Shown piece after piece: positions 32,617 through 41,023 of a stretch of 41,211 bases of DNA. How positions within the stretch are numbered: the first letter of the stretch is position 1; each line of letters opens with the position of its first letter. The stretch spans positions 1 to 41,211 of the forward strand of contig UQWK01000011.1 of NCBI GenBank assembly GCA_900544725.1, given 5' to 3'. Below the pieces are notes generated by a model that made no database searches, was not told the origin of the DNA, and saw only the letters and a list, made by a program, of their open reading frames with translations. This DNA is from an uncultured Collinsella sp. (GTDB lineage: Bacteria; Actinomycetota; Coriobacteriia; Coriobacteriales; Coriobacteriaceae). The translations under genes and the position numbers were made by a program.

Positions 32617-33954
32617 TTAGGGAAGTTCGCGCTTGACAACCTCGACGATATCGTCAACAACGCGCTGGGTCAGCTCGTGCGTCTCCGCCTCGGCCATAAC
32701 GCGAACCAGCGGCTCGGTACCGCTCGGGCGCACCAAGATGCGGCCGCGACCGTTGAGCTCCTTCTCGGCGGCAGCAACGGCGTCCCAAATGGGCTGGCAA
32801 TCGTCCAGGCCGGCCTTGTTGTCCGAATGCACGTTGACGAGCACCTGCGGGTACTTCTTCATGATGCCGGCAAGGTCGGTAAGGGTGCGGCCGGTGCGCT
32901 TGAGCACGGCCAGCAGCTGCAGAGCCGTCACCAAGCCGTCACCGGTGGTGTTGTGCTCCAGGAAGATGATGTGGCCGGACTGCTCGCCACCGATGACGGC
33001 ACCGTCCTCGAGCATACGCTCAAGAACATAGCGGTCGCCCACGGCGGTCTGGACCATCTCGAAGCCCTGCTCCTTCATGGCGATGGAGAAACCCAGGTTG
33101 CACATAACGGTCGAGACGATCTCGGAGTTGGCGAGCTTGCCGCGAGCAGCAAGGTCGGAGCCGCAGATGGCAAGAATGTAGTCGCCATCAATCTCGTTGC
33201 CCTCGCTGTCCACGAACAGCACACGATCGGCGTCGCCGTCGTGGGCAAGGCCGATATCGGCGTGGGTGCGCAGCACGAGCTCGCGCAGGGGCTCAAGGTG
33301 CGTGGAGCCACACTCGACGTTAATGTCAGTGCCGCAGTAATCGGTGTTGATGGCATGCACCGTGGCGCCCAGGCGCTGCAGCGCGGCAGGCGTGGTCTGG
33401 CAGGAAGCACCGTGACCGCAGTCGACGGCAACAACCAGGCCGTCGAGCTTAAGGCCGTCGAGCGTGCTGATGGCATGATCGACATAGGCCTTGCGGGCGT
33501 CCTTCATCTTGATGATGTGACCCACACCGGCGCCGGTCGGCAGCGTATCGGCAGCCATGGCCTCCTCGGACATGACCCAGGCGCCGATCTCTTCCTCGAC
33601 AGCATCGGGAAGCTTCATGCCCTTGCGGCTAAAGAACTTGATGCCGTTGAACTCCGGCGGATTGTGCGAAGCGGAGATGACGATGCCGCCGTCGAGCTCG
33701 TTTTGGACGGTAAGCAGCGCCACGGCCGGCGTAGGAATGACGCCGCAGCAGTGCGGGCGGCCGCCCTCGGCCATAATGCCAGCAGTCAGAGCGCTCTCGA
33801 GCATGGTGCCCGAAAGACGCGTGTCACGGCCAATGCAGATGTCCGGACCAAGAAACTTGGTCGCCGCGCGACCCAGGCGAAACGCGAGGTCGCACGAAAG
33901 ATCGGCGTTGGCGACGCCTCGGACGCCATCGGTACCGAAGATGTTCTGGGGCAT
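32617..33954 (-). CDS. glmM: Phosphoglucosamine mutase
   Basis: This encodes 445 residues, the usual GlmM length. It interconverts glucosamine-6-phosphate and glucosamine-1-phosphate, feeding UDP-GlcNAc and peptidoglycan. Motifs are the N-terminal FGTDGVRGVAN, the phosphoserine loop ISASHNPP (catalytic S96), the metal loop DGDADR (about 234-239), the sugar loop GGEQSGHI and the phosphate loop RPSGTEPLVRVMAE. The ATG at 33954 has AAGGAG eight bases upstream. A terminator separates it from rpsI upstream, so it has its own promoter within 34000-33960 or depends on read-through. Confidence 0.96.
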   Translation of the reverse strand: MPQNIFGTDGVRGVANADLSCDLAFRLGRAATKFLGPDICIGRDTRLSGTMLESALTAGIMAEGGRPHCCGVIPTPAVALLTVQNELDGGIVISASHNPPEFNGIKFFSRKGMKLPDAVEEEIGAWVMSEEAMAADTLPTGAGVGHIIKMKDARKAYVDHAISTLDGLKLDGLVVAVDCGHGASCQTTPAALQRLGATVHAINTDYCGTDINVECGSTHLEPLRELVLRTHADIGLAHDGDADRVLFVDSEGNEIDGDYILAICGSDLAARGKLANSEIVSTVMCNLGFSIAMKEQGFEMVQTAVGDRYVLERMLEDGAVIGGEQSGHIIFLEHNTTGDGLVTALQLLAVLKRTGRTLTDLAGIMKKYPQVLVNVHSDNKAGLDDCQPIWDAVAAAEKELNGRGRILVRPSGTEPLVRVMAEAETHELTQRVVDDIVEVVKRELP

Positions 33955-34011
33955 AGGATCGCTCCTTCCCAAGTGGGCAAAACGCAGTCGCCCACCCTAG
34001 TCGAAAAAGAA

Positions 34012-34047
34012 AAGCGGGACCCGCCGAGCAATCGGCAGGCCCCGCTT
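34012..34047 (-). terminator. Terminator of the rplM-rpsI operon
   Basis: 16-base arms (34012-34027, 34032-34047) with two mismatches and a GCAA-type loop are followed on the minus strand by TTTTCTTTTTC. Confidence 0.92.
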
Positions 34048-34077
34048 GTACATTGTATCTCGTAAGGAGATAAAACC

Positions 34078-34473
<396 letters not shown>

Positions 34474-34475
34474 CT

Positions 34476-34919
34476 TTAAGCCTCCAGCTCAATCTTCGTG
34501 GGGTTCTGGGCAGCGTGCGGATGCTCGGCACCAGCGTAGACCTTAAGCTTGGTCATCTGGGCACGGCCGAGGGTGGTCTTGGGCAGCATGCCGCGAACGG
34601 CGCGCTCGATGACCTTCTCCGGGTGCTTCTCCATAGCCTGGCGGAAGCTCTCAGCCTTGAGGCCGCCGTTGTAGCCGCTGTGGCGATAATAGGTCTTCGT
34701 GTCGGCCTTGTTACCGGTAAGCTGGACCTTATCGGCGTTGATGACGACAACGAAGTCGCCGCAGTCGCTGTTGGGCGTGAACTGGGGCTTGTTCTTACCG
34801 CGCAGGATCATTGCGATCTGGGTGGCAAGACGGCCCAGGACAGCACCATCGGCGTCGACGAGAACCCAGTTGCGCTGGACCTCGCCCTGCTTGGCGTAGT
34901 GAGTCGATTTCGAAATCAC
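34476..34919 (-). CDS. rplM: 50S ribosomal protein L13
   Basis: This encodes 147 residues. Conserved features are WVLVDADGAVLGRLATQIAMILRGKNKPQFTPNSDCGDFVVVINADKV, TYYRHSGYNGGLK, and ERAVRGMLPKTTLGRAQMTKLKVYAGAEHPHAAQNP. The start codon is GTG at 34919, preceded by an ideal SD (GGAGGAG) five bases upstream. It is the first gene of the conserved rplM-rpsI operon; the promoter should lie in 34920-35076. Confidence 0.98.
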   Translation of the reverse strand: MISKSTHYAKQGEVQRNWVLVDADGAVLGRLATQIAMILRGKNKPQFTPNSDCGDFVVVINADKVQLTGNKADTKTYYRHSGYNGGLKAESFRQAMEKHPEKVIERAVRGMLPKTTLGRAQMTKLKVYAGAEHPHAAQNPTKIELEA

Positions 34920-35076
34920 TTAGACTCCTCCATGTACAGTACGTGTTGTTACAGAGATTCACGGGGCTCTGCAAGTAACCCGTCCATATTACCCCGCTCG
35001 CCGCCCGAGTCAACAGGTATTTTGGCTCCGACCAGAGTTTCTGCACATGTCATCCATGGGTCATGACGTCGCGACG

Positions 35077-35955
35077 CTAGCGCTCGACAAACGCCTCGAT
35101 ATCTCCCAGCAAGCGCTTTGCCTCCTGGCGACCCTGAATATACAGGTCGAGGAGCTTTGCCGGATCGTGCTCAACATGGCCGACCTCGACCGGCTTTTGC
35201 GGAGCGACGACCAACGCACGGCCCTCGCGCTCATACTTCCACAGGTGCATGCGCTGGATGTTATAGCGGTCGTGGCGCGTCTCGATAGCCTCGAGCAGGT
35301 AGGGGTAGTCGGCATAGCGGGCGCGTGCGGCGGGCATAAACTCGTAGGGCTTTTTCTCGTACGAGCGGTCCTGCGTGACAATGACAACCGCGCGATCGAA
35401 GCCCGCTTCCTCCAGCACGTGCTCGATGGGAACCGAATCGGCTACGCCGCCGTCGACGTATTTGTGCCCGTCTATCTCGACCGGCGGCGTCACCAGCGGC
35501 AGCGAGGTCGAGGCGCGCACGGCGTCGAGGTCAAGTACGGCACTTTTGACCGGCAGGTACGCAGCGGTTCCAAACAGCATGTCCGTCGCAACGGCGTACA
35601 TCTCGATGGGGCTCGCGTCGAACGTTTCGTTGTCAAAGGGGTCCAGGCGGTCCTGGACATCGTTGAAGATAAAGTCGTAACCCACGATGGAGCCCGTGGA
35701 CGCAAACGATGCGGCGCCCATGAAGCGGTTGTCGTTGCAGAAAGCCAGGTTGATGCGGTTGGCACGGCCGATCTGGTGCGACTTGTAGTTCACGCCGTTG
35801 AGGGCGCCGGCCGATACGCCATATACCGCCGGAATCTCGACGCCGGCCTCCATGAGGACGTCGAGCACGCCCGCGGTAAATTGCCCGCGGAAGCTGCCGC
35901 CCTCCAAAACGAGCGCGACCTTGCCGGCGTTCTTTGCCTTATCTTCTGCAGTCAT
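35077..35955 (-). CDS. Patatin-like phospholipase family protein
   Basis: This encodes 292 residues of the bacterial RssA/YjjU branch of patatin-like serine hydrolases. It shows the oxyanion loop LEGGSFRGQFTAG (17-29), the nucleophile elbow GVSAG with S48, and the catalytic Asp in DGG (D168-G170), so the Ser-Asp dyad is complete. It probably hydrolyses lipid esters; the natural substrate is unknown. No signal peptide or membrane segment is seen. The ATG at 35955 has AGGAGG seven bases upstream. It appears monocistronic between tmRNA and rplM, all on the minus strand. Confidence 0.9.
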   Translation of the reverse strand: MTAEDKAKNAGKVALVLEGGSFRGQFTAGVLDVLMEAGVEIPAVYGVSAGALNGVNYKSHQIGRANRINLAFCNDNRFMGAASFASTGSIVGYDFIFNDVQDRLDPFDNETFDASPIEMYAVATDMLFGTAAYLPVKSAVLDLDAVRASTSLPLVTPPVEIDGHKYVDGGVADSVPIEHVLEEAGFDRAVVIVTQDRSYEKKPYEFMPAARARYADYPYLLEAIETRHDRYNIQRMHLWKYEREGRALVVAPQKPVEVGHVEHDPAKLLDLYIQGRQEAKRLLGDIEAFVER

Positions 35956-36091
35956 ATTGACCTCCTGCGATTGCGTTTTGGCTTTCTTCTACCCAGTTTT
36001 GGAATGGAGGGCGCATAGGTTTTGGAGTTGAGGAGATGGAGCGGAAAGCGCGTCCCAATTTGGCGTTTTCTTTACGCTCGCGCCCTGCATA

Positions 36092-36108
36092 GAGTTCGAT
36101 TCTCCGCG
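36092..36108 (+). repeat. 17-bp inverted copy of the tmRNA 3' T-arm region
   Basis: GAGTTCGATTCTCCGCG on the plus strand repeats exactly the tmRNA 3' T-arm sequence, which lies on the minus strand at 36175-36191. The copies face each other across the tmRNA terminator. Confidence 0.85.
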
Positions 36109-36127
36109 GTACGGACAAGAAATAAAA

Positions 36128-36157
36128 AGGCAGGTAGATATAAGTATCTACCTGCCT
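36128..36157 (-). terminator. Terminator of tmRNA
   Basis: A perfect 13-bp stem (AGGCAGGTAGATA) with a four-base loop is followed on the minus strand by TTTTATT, eight bases after the mature 3' end. Confidence 0.93.
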
Positions 36158-36165
36158 GTTACTTA

Positions 36166-36529
36166 TGGTGGAGGCGCGGAGAATCGAACTCCGGTCCACG
36201 AAAGCCCCCTGATTGGCATCTCCAAGCTCAGTCGCTGGTTTTGTCTCGGACGCTTTGCGCGCAGCGACACGCTCGCGGCGTCCTAACCGGTTCGGTCTTA
36301 GCCTGCGTCATACCGATTACGTGCGCAGGAGCATTCCCCTAACATGACGTCGCGCCGGTGTCGGGGAAATCACCGGGTTGACGCGCCGCTATAAACTAAG
36401 CAGCGAGAGCCATAGGCTCAAAAGAAGAGTTGTTGTCAATTCAATTTGACGGTACCCCTGTTTAACGAGGCGAGGAGACCTCGGCTTGCTTCCTCTCTCA
36501 GAGCTATCGTGTCGAAACCAGTCGCCCCC
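36166..36529 (-). ncRNA. ssrA: Transfer-messenger RNA (tmRNA)
   Basis: The RNA is 364 bases. The 5' end GGGGGCGACTGGTTTCGACA pairs through GGGGGCG with the 3' acceptor CGCCTCC (one G-U pair), followed by ACCA. The T arm is CGGAG-TTCGATT-CTCCG. The tag reading frame on the minus strand runs from GAC at 36437 to the TAG at 36398-36396 and encodes DNNSSFEPMALAA, ending in the expected ALAA degradation signal; the resume codon is inferred. Pseudoknot-forming GC-rich segments follow the tag. It releases stalled ribosomes with SmpB, which is not in this window. Confidence 0.95.
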
Positions 36530-36766
36530 GAATGTCGGGAAAGTCTGGATGGCATTGGGCACGAGCACCCAACACCCGTCGACTTTTCAAAGAACATACG
36601 GGGCGAGCCCCGCTTGTGGAGTGTTATCTTACCACGTTCTGAAAGCGGACAGCTGTTCTATGCACGAGCTGTGAAGACCCCAATGTGCGCTGCACTTCGC
36701 ACTTTTGCTACCGATCGCGTCACGTATATTTTCGCCAAGCACAATTGACCCTTCGAAAGGACCGTT

Positions 36767-37201
36767 ATGGATACCAAGCAGCAACTCGTCAATGCCCTCG
36801 CAGGCCTGGGCTCAACCATTACCGAAGCTATGGATGTCATCGATGGCTTTGTCCCCTGCGGACACCCCGCCCTCACGGTATCGAACGCACTCGTCGCGCT
36901 GGACGCCGACGATGATGTTGCTCTCGCCCAGCAGCTCGAGACCGTCGAGGGTTTTATCGACCACGTGAGTGAGAACCGCGGTGTGGCCGCCTACCACGGC
37001 ATCGAGGTCGAGCTCGCGAGTCCCAAAGCCGATCTGTTCGCAGCAATCCGCGAGGTAGGCGCCCTTATGCAGACCGCAGGCGTCAAGAACACCCAGGTCA
37101 ACGAGTGGGTCTACCGCAGTCTGGCAGCACTCGACAGCTCCGACGAAAAGGCAGCCGAGCAGCTCGCAGAAAGTCCCGCCATTAAGGCCGAGCTTTTGTA
37201 A
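36767..37201 (+). CDS. Small acidic helical protein of unknown function
   Basis: This encodes 144 residues, acidic and Ala/Leu/Val-rich, probably all helical, with no signal peptide, membrane helix or metal motif. A short motif DGFVPCGHPALTVSNALVALDADDD (about 26-50) is the most distinctive part. The ATG at 36767 has GAAAGGA seven bases upstream. A hairpin after the stop ends the transcript. I do not recognise a family. Codon use matches the neighbouring housekeeping genes, so I regard it as a real, resident gene. Confidence 0.7.
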   Translation: MDTKQQLVNALAGLGSTITEAMDVIDGFVPCGHPALTVSNALVALDADDDVALAQQLETVEGFIDHVSENRGVAAYHGIEVELASPKADLFAAIREVGALMQTAGVKNTQVNEWVYRSLAALDSSDEKAAEQLAESPAIKAELL

Positions 37202-37210
37202 ATAGAAGAC

Positions 37211-37247
37211 GCGGGCCCCTTGGCGCATCGTCGTCCAAGAGGCCCGC
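37211..37247. terminator. Hairpin between the small acidic protein and PIN genes
   Basis: GCGGGCC-CC-TTGG pairs with CCAA-GA-GGCCCGC around 11 bases, with a two-base internal loop. It lies between two convergent genes and probably serves both, although T-runs are weak. Confidence 0.6.
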
Positions 37248-37259
37248 AAACAGTTCGCG

Positions 37260-37775
37260 TCAACCGATAGCCGCGCCGCCGCGTTCGGCCAAAGCAAGAA
37301 TCGGCATCATTTGACGAGGTGTCTTTGCTGCAAGATCGGCATGTTCGAGCAGCTTGCGATCGTTGGTCACCAAGTAATCGACCTGTGCGCGCTTACACGC
37401 GGCGAGCACCAAGTTGTCCTCGTAATCGCGATGGAGCGTCAGATATTTGTCGGCTAGCCACAGATCGGATGCATCAGCGCCCACGGCCGTGGCGTTTTCG
37501 GTCATGTTCCGAACAAACGCCAACGCCGCATCGCCAATTGCACGGGCAGATGCCTCGTCGAGTGCTCCCCCGCTGGCAAGAACGCTGCGCTTCAGTTCGT
37601 GTTGGACAACGTACAGCACGTCCTTAGCAATATGCACCGGAAAGAACAGCAACGCCCCCGTCTCCGCCGCCTGCCCAATAAACGCGCGTGCGGCAAGCGA
37701 CTCGGCATGGTCGACGCAAAACGAATCAACCCATACGTTGGCATCCACCATTATTTTGAGGGGAGCCCCGCTCAC
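37260..37775 (-). CDS. PIN-domain toxin of a type II toxin-antitoxin pair
   Basis: This encodes 171 residues. The PIN nuclease fold is indicated by an N-terminal VDANVWVDSF (first catalytic Asp), a central helix-rich region, DYEDNLVLAACKRAQVDYLVTNDRKLL (remaining acidic residues) and a C-terminal helix. PIN toxins are Mg-dependent ribonucleases that cut tRNA, rRNA or mRNA. I chose the GTG at 37775 because it overlaps the antitoxin stop (GTGA), which couples the two genes, and AAGGGGA lies upstream; the next ATG (37751) would remove seven residues before the first strand. It is longer than the typical PIN toxin (about 130). Confidence 0.85.
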   Translation of the reverse strand: MSGAPLKIMVDANVWVDSFCVDHAESLAARAFIGQAAETGALLFFPVHIAKDVLYVVQHELKRSVLASGGALDEASARAIGDAALAFVRNMTENATAVGADASDLWLADKYLTLHRDYEDNLVLAACKRAQVDYLVTNDRKLLEHADLAAKTPRQMMPILALAERGGAAIG

Positions 37776-38107
37776 AGGATCATCCCCTTTTGGCGATAGC
37801 GCTCGTCCATGGCTTCGGAATAGATTGTGTCCCAATCGCGATCGTCGGACACGGGCGACGTAGCGATGCCCAGGTCCGCGTAAAACTGATCAGCCGCCGC
37901 CCATGATGCGGCGAACGGAGTATCGGGCGCGACGATCTGCTGCCGGTCGTCGACGGCCGCAAGCACTTCCTCGCACTGCCCGCCACCCTGCGCGACCTTT
38001 GCCACCACCTTTTTGATGAGCTCGGGCAGCGACCCGCCCGAAAGCCGCAGCACCTCCTCGGCACGGTTCTTGACCTGGCGATCTACGCGAACGTTCACCT
38101 GCGCCAT
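37772..38107 (-). CDS. Ribbon-helix-helix (RelB/DinJ-like) antitoxin
   Basis: This encodes 111 residues. The N-terminus AQVNVRVDRQVKNRAEEVLRLSGGSLPELIKKVVAKVAQ is a RelB/DinJ-like ribbon-helix-helix DNA-binding unit; the acidic, less ordered C-terminus (about 60-111) should wrap the toxin. It normally represses its own operon. The ATG at 38107 fits the family start but has a weak SD; an in-frame GTG at 38125 with GGGAG upstream is an alternative and would add six residues. It overlaps the PIN gene by four bases. DinJ/RelB proteins usually pair with RelE/YafQ toxins, so the PIN partner is unusual. Confidence 0.82.
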   Translation of the reverse strand: MAQVNVRVDRQVKNRAEEVLRLSGGSLPELIKKVVAKVAQGGGQCEEVLAAVDDRQQIVAPDTPFAASWAAADQFYADLGIATSPVSDDRDWDTIYSEAMDERYRQKGMIL

Positions 38108-38146
38108 GCCGCTAACAGCACCCACGTTGATCCCGCTCCCTTCAAT

Positions 38147-38195
38147 TGCTAGCACCGCTAGCAACACTATATAGAGAGGCTAGCAAATAATCAAA
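38147..38195 (-). promoter_or_regulatory. Promoter and operators of the toxin-antitoxin operon
   Basis: On the minus strand TTGATT (38195-38190), a 17-base spacer and TATAGT (38172-38167) form a near-consensus promoter. GCTAGC occurs at 38149-38154, 38158-38163 and 38180-38185. The first two sit in the 19-bp palindrome TTGCTAGCACCGCTAGCAA near the start point; the third lies in the spacer, so bound antitoxin would block the polymerase. Confidence 0.75.
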
Positions 38196-38203
38196 TGCAA
38201 AAG

Positions 38204-38245
38204 GCCTGCGCCCGGACGGCACCGATGCCGTCCGGGCGCAGGCCA
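38204..38245 (-). terminator. Terminator of the P-type ATPase gene
   Basis: A perfect 19-bp stem (GGCCTGCGCCCGGACGGCA) with a four-base loop is followed on the minus strand by TTTTGC. Confidence 0.93.
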
Positions 38246-38268
38246 GATAACGTGGGCGAACGCGTCTG

Positions 38269-40344
38269 CTAATGCAGGTAAGCCTTCGCGTTGCTCAGGC
38301 TGTAGGCAATCGTCGAGCCATTGTGCAGCAGCGACGACGCCTGCGGGGTAATCGCGCCGGTAATGCCCAGCGCCAGGAGCGCTGAGTTGGTGAGCATCAC
38401 CTTAGAATAGGAGCTCGTCAGACGATCAACGAGGCCCTGGCTCATGCGGCGCAGGCGCACGATCGCGGCGAGATCCGTATCGGTCAGGATGATATCGGCG
38501 ACCTCCTTGGCGATGTCGCTTCCGCCACCCATCGCCAGGCCCACGTCGGCCAAACCGAGCGCCGGCGAATCGTTGACGCCGTCGCCCACCATGGCAACAT
38601 GGCGCCCCTCACTCTTAATGCGCTCCACATAAGCGTACTTGTCCTCGGGCAGCAGCTCGGCCTTAAACTCGTCGACTCCCGCCTCGCGCGCAATGCGCTC
38701 GGCCGTGCGCTCGGAGTCGCCCGTGAGCATAACGACATGCTTGACGCCCAGCGCATGCAGGTCGGCGATGGCCTCGCGCACTCCGGACTTAAGCGGGTCC
38801 TCGATACCAAGCACGCCCACGACCGTGCCGTCGACCGCCAGATACAGCGACGACAGCCCCTGCATCTGGAGCTCGATTTGCTCCTTAATGTCGGACCCGA
38901 GCTGCGCGCCCTCATCCTCAAATACAAAGTGCGCGGAACCGATGATGGCGCGACGCCCTTCGATGGACGAAGCGATGCCGTGTGCCACGATGTACTCGAC
39001 GGCGGCATGGCGCTCGCGATGCTCGAGCTCGCGCTCGCGTGCCGCATTGACCACAGCGCGCGCTACCGGATGCGGAAAATGCTCCTCCAAGCAAGCGGAA
39101 AGGCGCAGGGCCTCGTCCTCACTCCAGCCATCGGTCGTCAGCACGCAAGCCAGGCGCGGCTGCGCCTCAGTGAGCGTGCCGGTCTTATCAAAGACAATGG
39201 TATCGGCCTTGGCAAACGACTCAAAGTACTTGGCACCCTTGACCATCACGCCCATCTTGGCGGCATCGCTCATGGCGGTCATGACGGCAACGGAACCCGT
39301 GAGCTTGAGTGCGCACGAGTAGTCGACCATCAGCGCCGCCGAGGTCTTAATGAGGCTACGCGTGGTGAGAGCGACAAGGCCCGCGAGCAGGAAGTTCCAC
39401 GGGACGATCTTGTTGGCGAGGTCTTCCATGTGCGATTGGCCCTCGGACTTGAGCGAGTCGGCCGCCTGCACGAGCGAGACGATCGAGCGCAGCTTGGTCT
39501 GAGCCGTGTTGGCGCGCACGCGCACCAAGATACTGCCGTCCTCGACGACAGTTCCAGCAAACACATCGTCGCCTGCGCTGCGCTCGACGGCAAGCGGCTC
39601 GCCGGTCAGGGTCGCCTGGTTGACCATGGCGCTCCCCTGTTCGACCACACCGTCAATGCAGATGGACATGCCGGTGCGCACGGCCACCAAGTCACCGGGC
39701 TCAAGCTCGGTGGCGGCAACGCTCACCTCGGTGTCGCCGACCACTTTTTGTGCCTTATCGGGCACGTCGAGCAGCGAGTTGATGAGCTCGTTTTCGCTCA
39801 TGGCGCGCGTGTAGTCCTCGAGCAGTTCGCCCACGTTGAGCAGGAACATCGTCTGCCCCGCGGTATCGACATCACGTTTGACAAACGAGATACCGATGGC
39901 CGAAGCGTCGAGCACGGGAACGGTCAGGCGCGGCTGTGCGAGCTCACGGAGGGCGGCGCGCAAAAAGGTCATGTAACCGGCCACGACAAAGATGGCACGC
40001 AGCGGCGTAGGCAGGAACCAGCGGCGCGCATAGTGCGCGCCGACAAGTGTGGCAAGATCCATGACGAGTTTGTGCCTGCGTGGCTCAAGCTGCATCACGT
40101 AGCCCGTCTTTGCGTCGGCAATGGCCTGGGCGTCGAGCGCGCCCAAAGCGTCGAGCACGCCCGCACGACACCGCTCGTCATATTCGAGCGCCATCTGGCC
40201 AATACGGCCATAAATGCGCACCTTGTGCACGCCGTCGATATCGCCGCTGAGCTTAAGAAGTGCATCGAGATCGCTCTCTGGCACAGGACCCGCCAATTGA
40301 AGACGGGTCCTGCCGGGGATCTCGCTAATAATCGAGAATCTCAT
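38269..40344 (-). CDS. P1B-like heavy-metal P-type ATPase without a CPC motif
   Basis: This encodes 691 residues. Hallmarks of an active P-type ATPase are TLTGEPLAVE (actuator), phosphorylated D386 in FDKTGTLT, the P1B-specific HP motif (HFPHPVARAVV) and MVGDGVNDSPAL. The N-terminus (1-70) resembles a metal-associated domain (IPGRTRLQLAGP, VHKVRIYGRIG) but has no CxxC. The membrane metal site reads DYSCALKLTG (about 339-348) where copper or zinc pumps have CPC or SPC, so the cargo cannot be assigned. Family members of this type have been linked to various transition metals. It lies 18 bases downstream of the DUF6110 gene and ends at a strong terminator. The ATG at 40344 begins MRFSIISEIPGR, the expected start. 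Confidence 0.88.
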   Translation of the reverse strand: MRFSIISEIPGRTRLQLAGPVPESDLDALLKLSGDIDGVHKVRIYGRIGQMALEYDERCRAGVLDALGALDAQAIADAKTGYVMQLEPRRHKLVMDLATLVGAHYARRWFLPTPLRAIFVVAGYMTFLRAALRELAQPRLTVPVLDASAIGISFVKRDVDTAGQTMFLLNVGELLEDYTRAMSENELINSLLDVPDKAQKVVGDTEVSVAATELEPGDLVAVRTGMSICIDGVVEQGSAMVNQATLTGEPLAVERSAGDDVFAGTVVEDGSILVRVRANTAQTKLRSIVSLVQAADSLKSEGQSHMEDLANKIVPWNFLLAGLVALTTRSLIKTSAALMVDYSCALKLTGSVAVMTAMSDAAKMGVMVKGAKYFESFAKADTIVFDKTGTLTEAQPRLACVLTTDGWSEDEALRLSACLEEHFPHPVARAVVNAARERELEHRERHAAVEYIVAHGIASSIEGRRAIIGSAHFVFEDEGAQLGSDIKEQIELQMQGLSSLYLAVDGTVVGVLGIEDPLKSGVREAIADLHALGVKHVVMLTGDSERTAERIAREAGVDEFKAELLPEDKYAYVERIKSEGRHVAMVGDGVNDSPALGLADVGLAMGGGSDIAKEVADIILTDTDLAAIVRLRRMSQGLVDRLTSSYSKVMLTNSALLALGITGAITPQASSLLHNGSTIAYSLSNAKAYLH

Positions 40345-40362
40345 AGTTTGTGCCTGGAAGCG

Positions 40363-40608
40363 TTACTCGGCTGCCTCGTCAGCAGCGACCTCGCTCTGGG
40401 TGATGTAGGCCGCCTCGGCAACCATGTCGTCGACATTAGCCTTGGCCTGCTCGACCATGTCCTGGTAGCAGTTCTTGACGCGCATGCCACACGCAATGCC
40501 CTGCACGCAGGCATTCTTTACCGGAGCGCTGGTGAGCAGCTTGATTCCAGCCGTACCAAGCAGAAAACCGCCACCGACAAGCAGGGTGTTAAACGTTGAC
40601 TTCTTCAT
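40363..40608 (-). CDS. DUF6110-like small membrane-anchored protein
   Basis: This encodes 81 residues. An N-terminal hydrophobic helix (about 8-26, TLLVGGGFLLGTAGIKLL) is followed by SAPVKNACVQGIACGMRVK with two cysteines and an amphipathic acidic tail. It resembles DUF6110 proteins, which sit next to P-type ATPases in many Gram-positive anaerobes; that association is from memory. The ATG at 40608 has AAGGGAG seven bases upstream. It is the first gene of a two-gene operon with the ATPase. The conserved Cys pair could hand metal to the pump, but this is inference. Confidence 0.72.
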   Translation of the reverse strand: MKKSTFNTLLVGGGFLLGTAGIKLLTSAPVKNACVQGIACGMRVKNCYQDMVEQAKANVDDMVAEAAYITQSEVAADEAAE

Positions 40609-40692
40609 GTTGCTTCTCCCTTTTGCCGCATTGGACGCGGCACGGTGCCTCAGCACTCGAGTTCATTAGTTAGCTCGAGCGCACTTTTAGAA

Positions 40693-40716
40693 AATAGTTT
40701 AGTTTATCTAACTATT
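40693..40716. promoter_or_regulatory. AT-rich inverted repeat upstream of the ATPase operon
   Basis: AATAGTTTAG-TTTAT-CTAACTATT contains the palindrome TTAG-TTTAT-CTAA (40699-40711), 85-108 bases before the DUF6110 start. Its layout recalls DtxR/MntR-family boxes (TTAGGTTAGCCTAA), which would fit metal-dependent control. Confidence 0.4.
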
Positions 40717-40822
40717 GAGGTCAACAAAGGTTAACTTTTTGGAAATCTTCAGGCGCGGAACAGCCAGCTTCTGGCGATCCGCCCGCCGCGATGTACATCC
40801 GTGACGCCAAAGAGGAAGCCCT

Positions 40823-40832
40823 CCCCCCCCCC
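40823..40832. repeat. Homopolymer tract of ten C residues
   Basis: It is non-coding and lies 12 bases before the left arm of the long inverted repeat. Confidence 0.9.
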
Positions 40833-40843
40833 TCCAGTAAATT

Positions 40844-41023
40844 GAAGGTGAATGGTTTTCCGCGAAGTGAACGAGCAAAATTGGACCCCCGAAGCATCCG
40901 CATTTTTTCGCAGCAAAACCGCAGGAAACAATCGACAAAACCGCAGGAAACCGAGCCAGAAAAGTGTTGATGTTTCAGGGGCCCAAAATAGGTCGTTCAC
41001 TTCGCGGAAAAGTATTCACCTTC
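40844..41023. repeat. 180-bp element with 53-base imperfect terminal inverted repeats
   Basis: The outer arms (40844-40896 and 40971-41023) match at 44 of 53 positions by my count, including the stretch TTTTCCGCGAAGTGAACGA. The centre holds a 16-bp direct repeat CAAAACCGCAGGAAAC at 40914-40929 and 40936-40951 (22-bp period). There is no convincing gene and no clear target-site duplication. It could be a miniature inverted-repeat element or a long-hairpin RNA. Confidence 0.8.

Noticed and set aside
40823..40832. Phase-variable poly-C tract
   Set aside because: It is not in a gene or a recognisable promoter spacer, so switching of a product cannot be argued.
40914..40951. Start of a CRISPR array
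   Set aside because: There are only two short repeat units with a six-base gap, inside an inverted-repeat element, and no cas genes are present.
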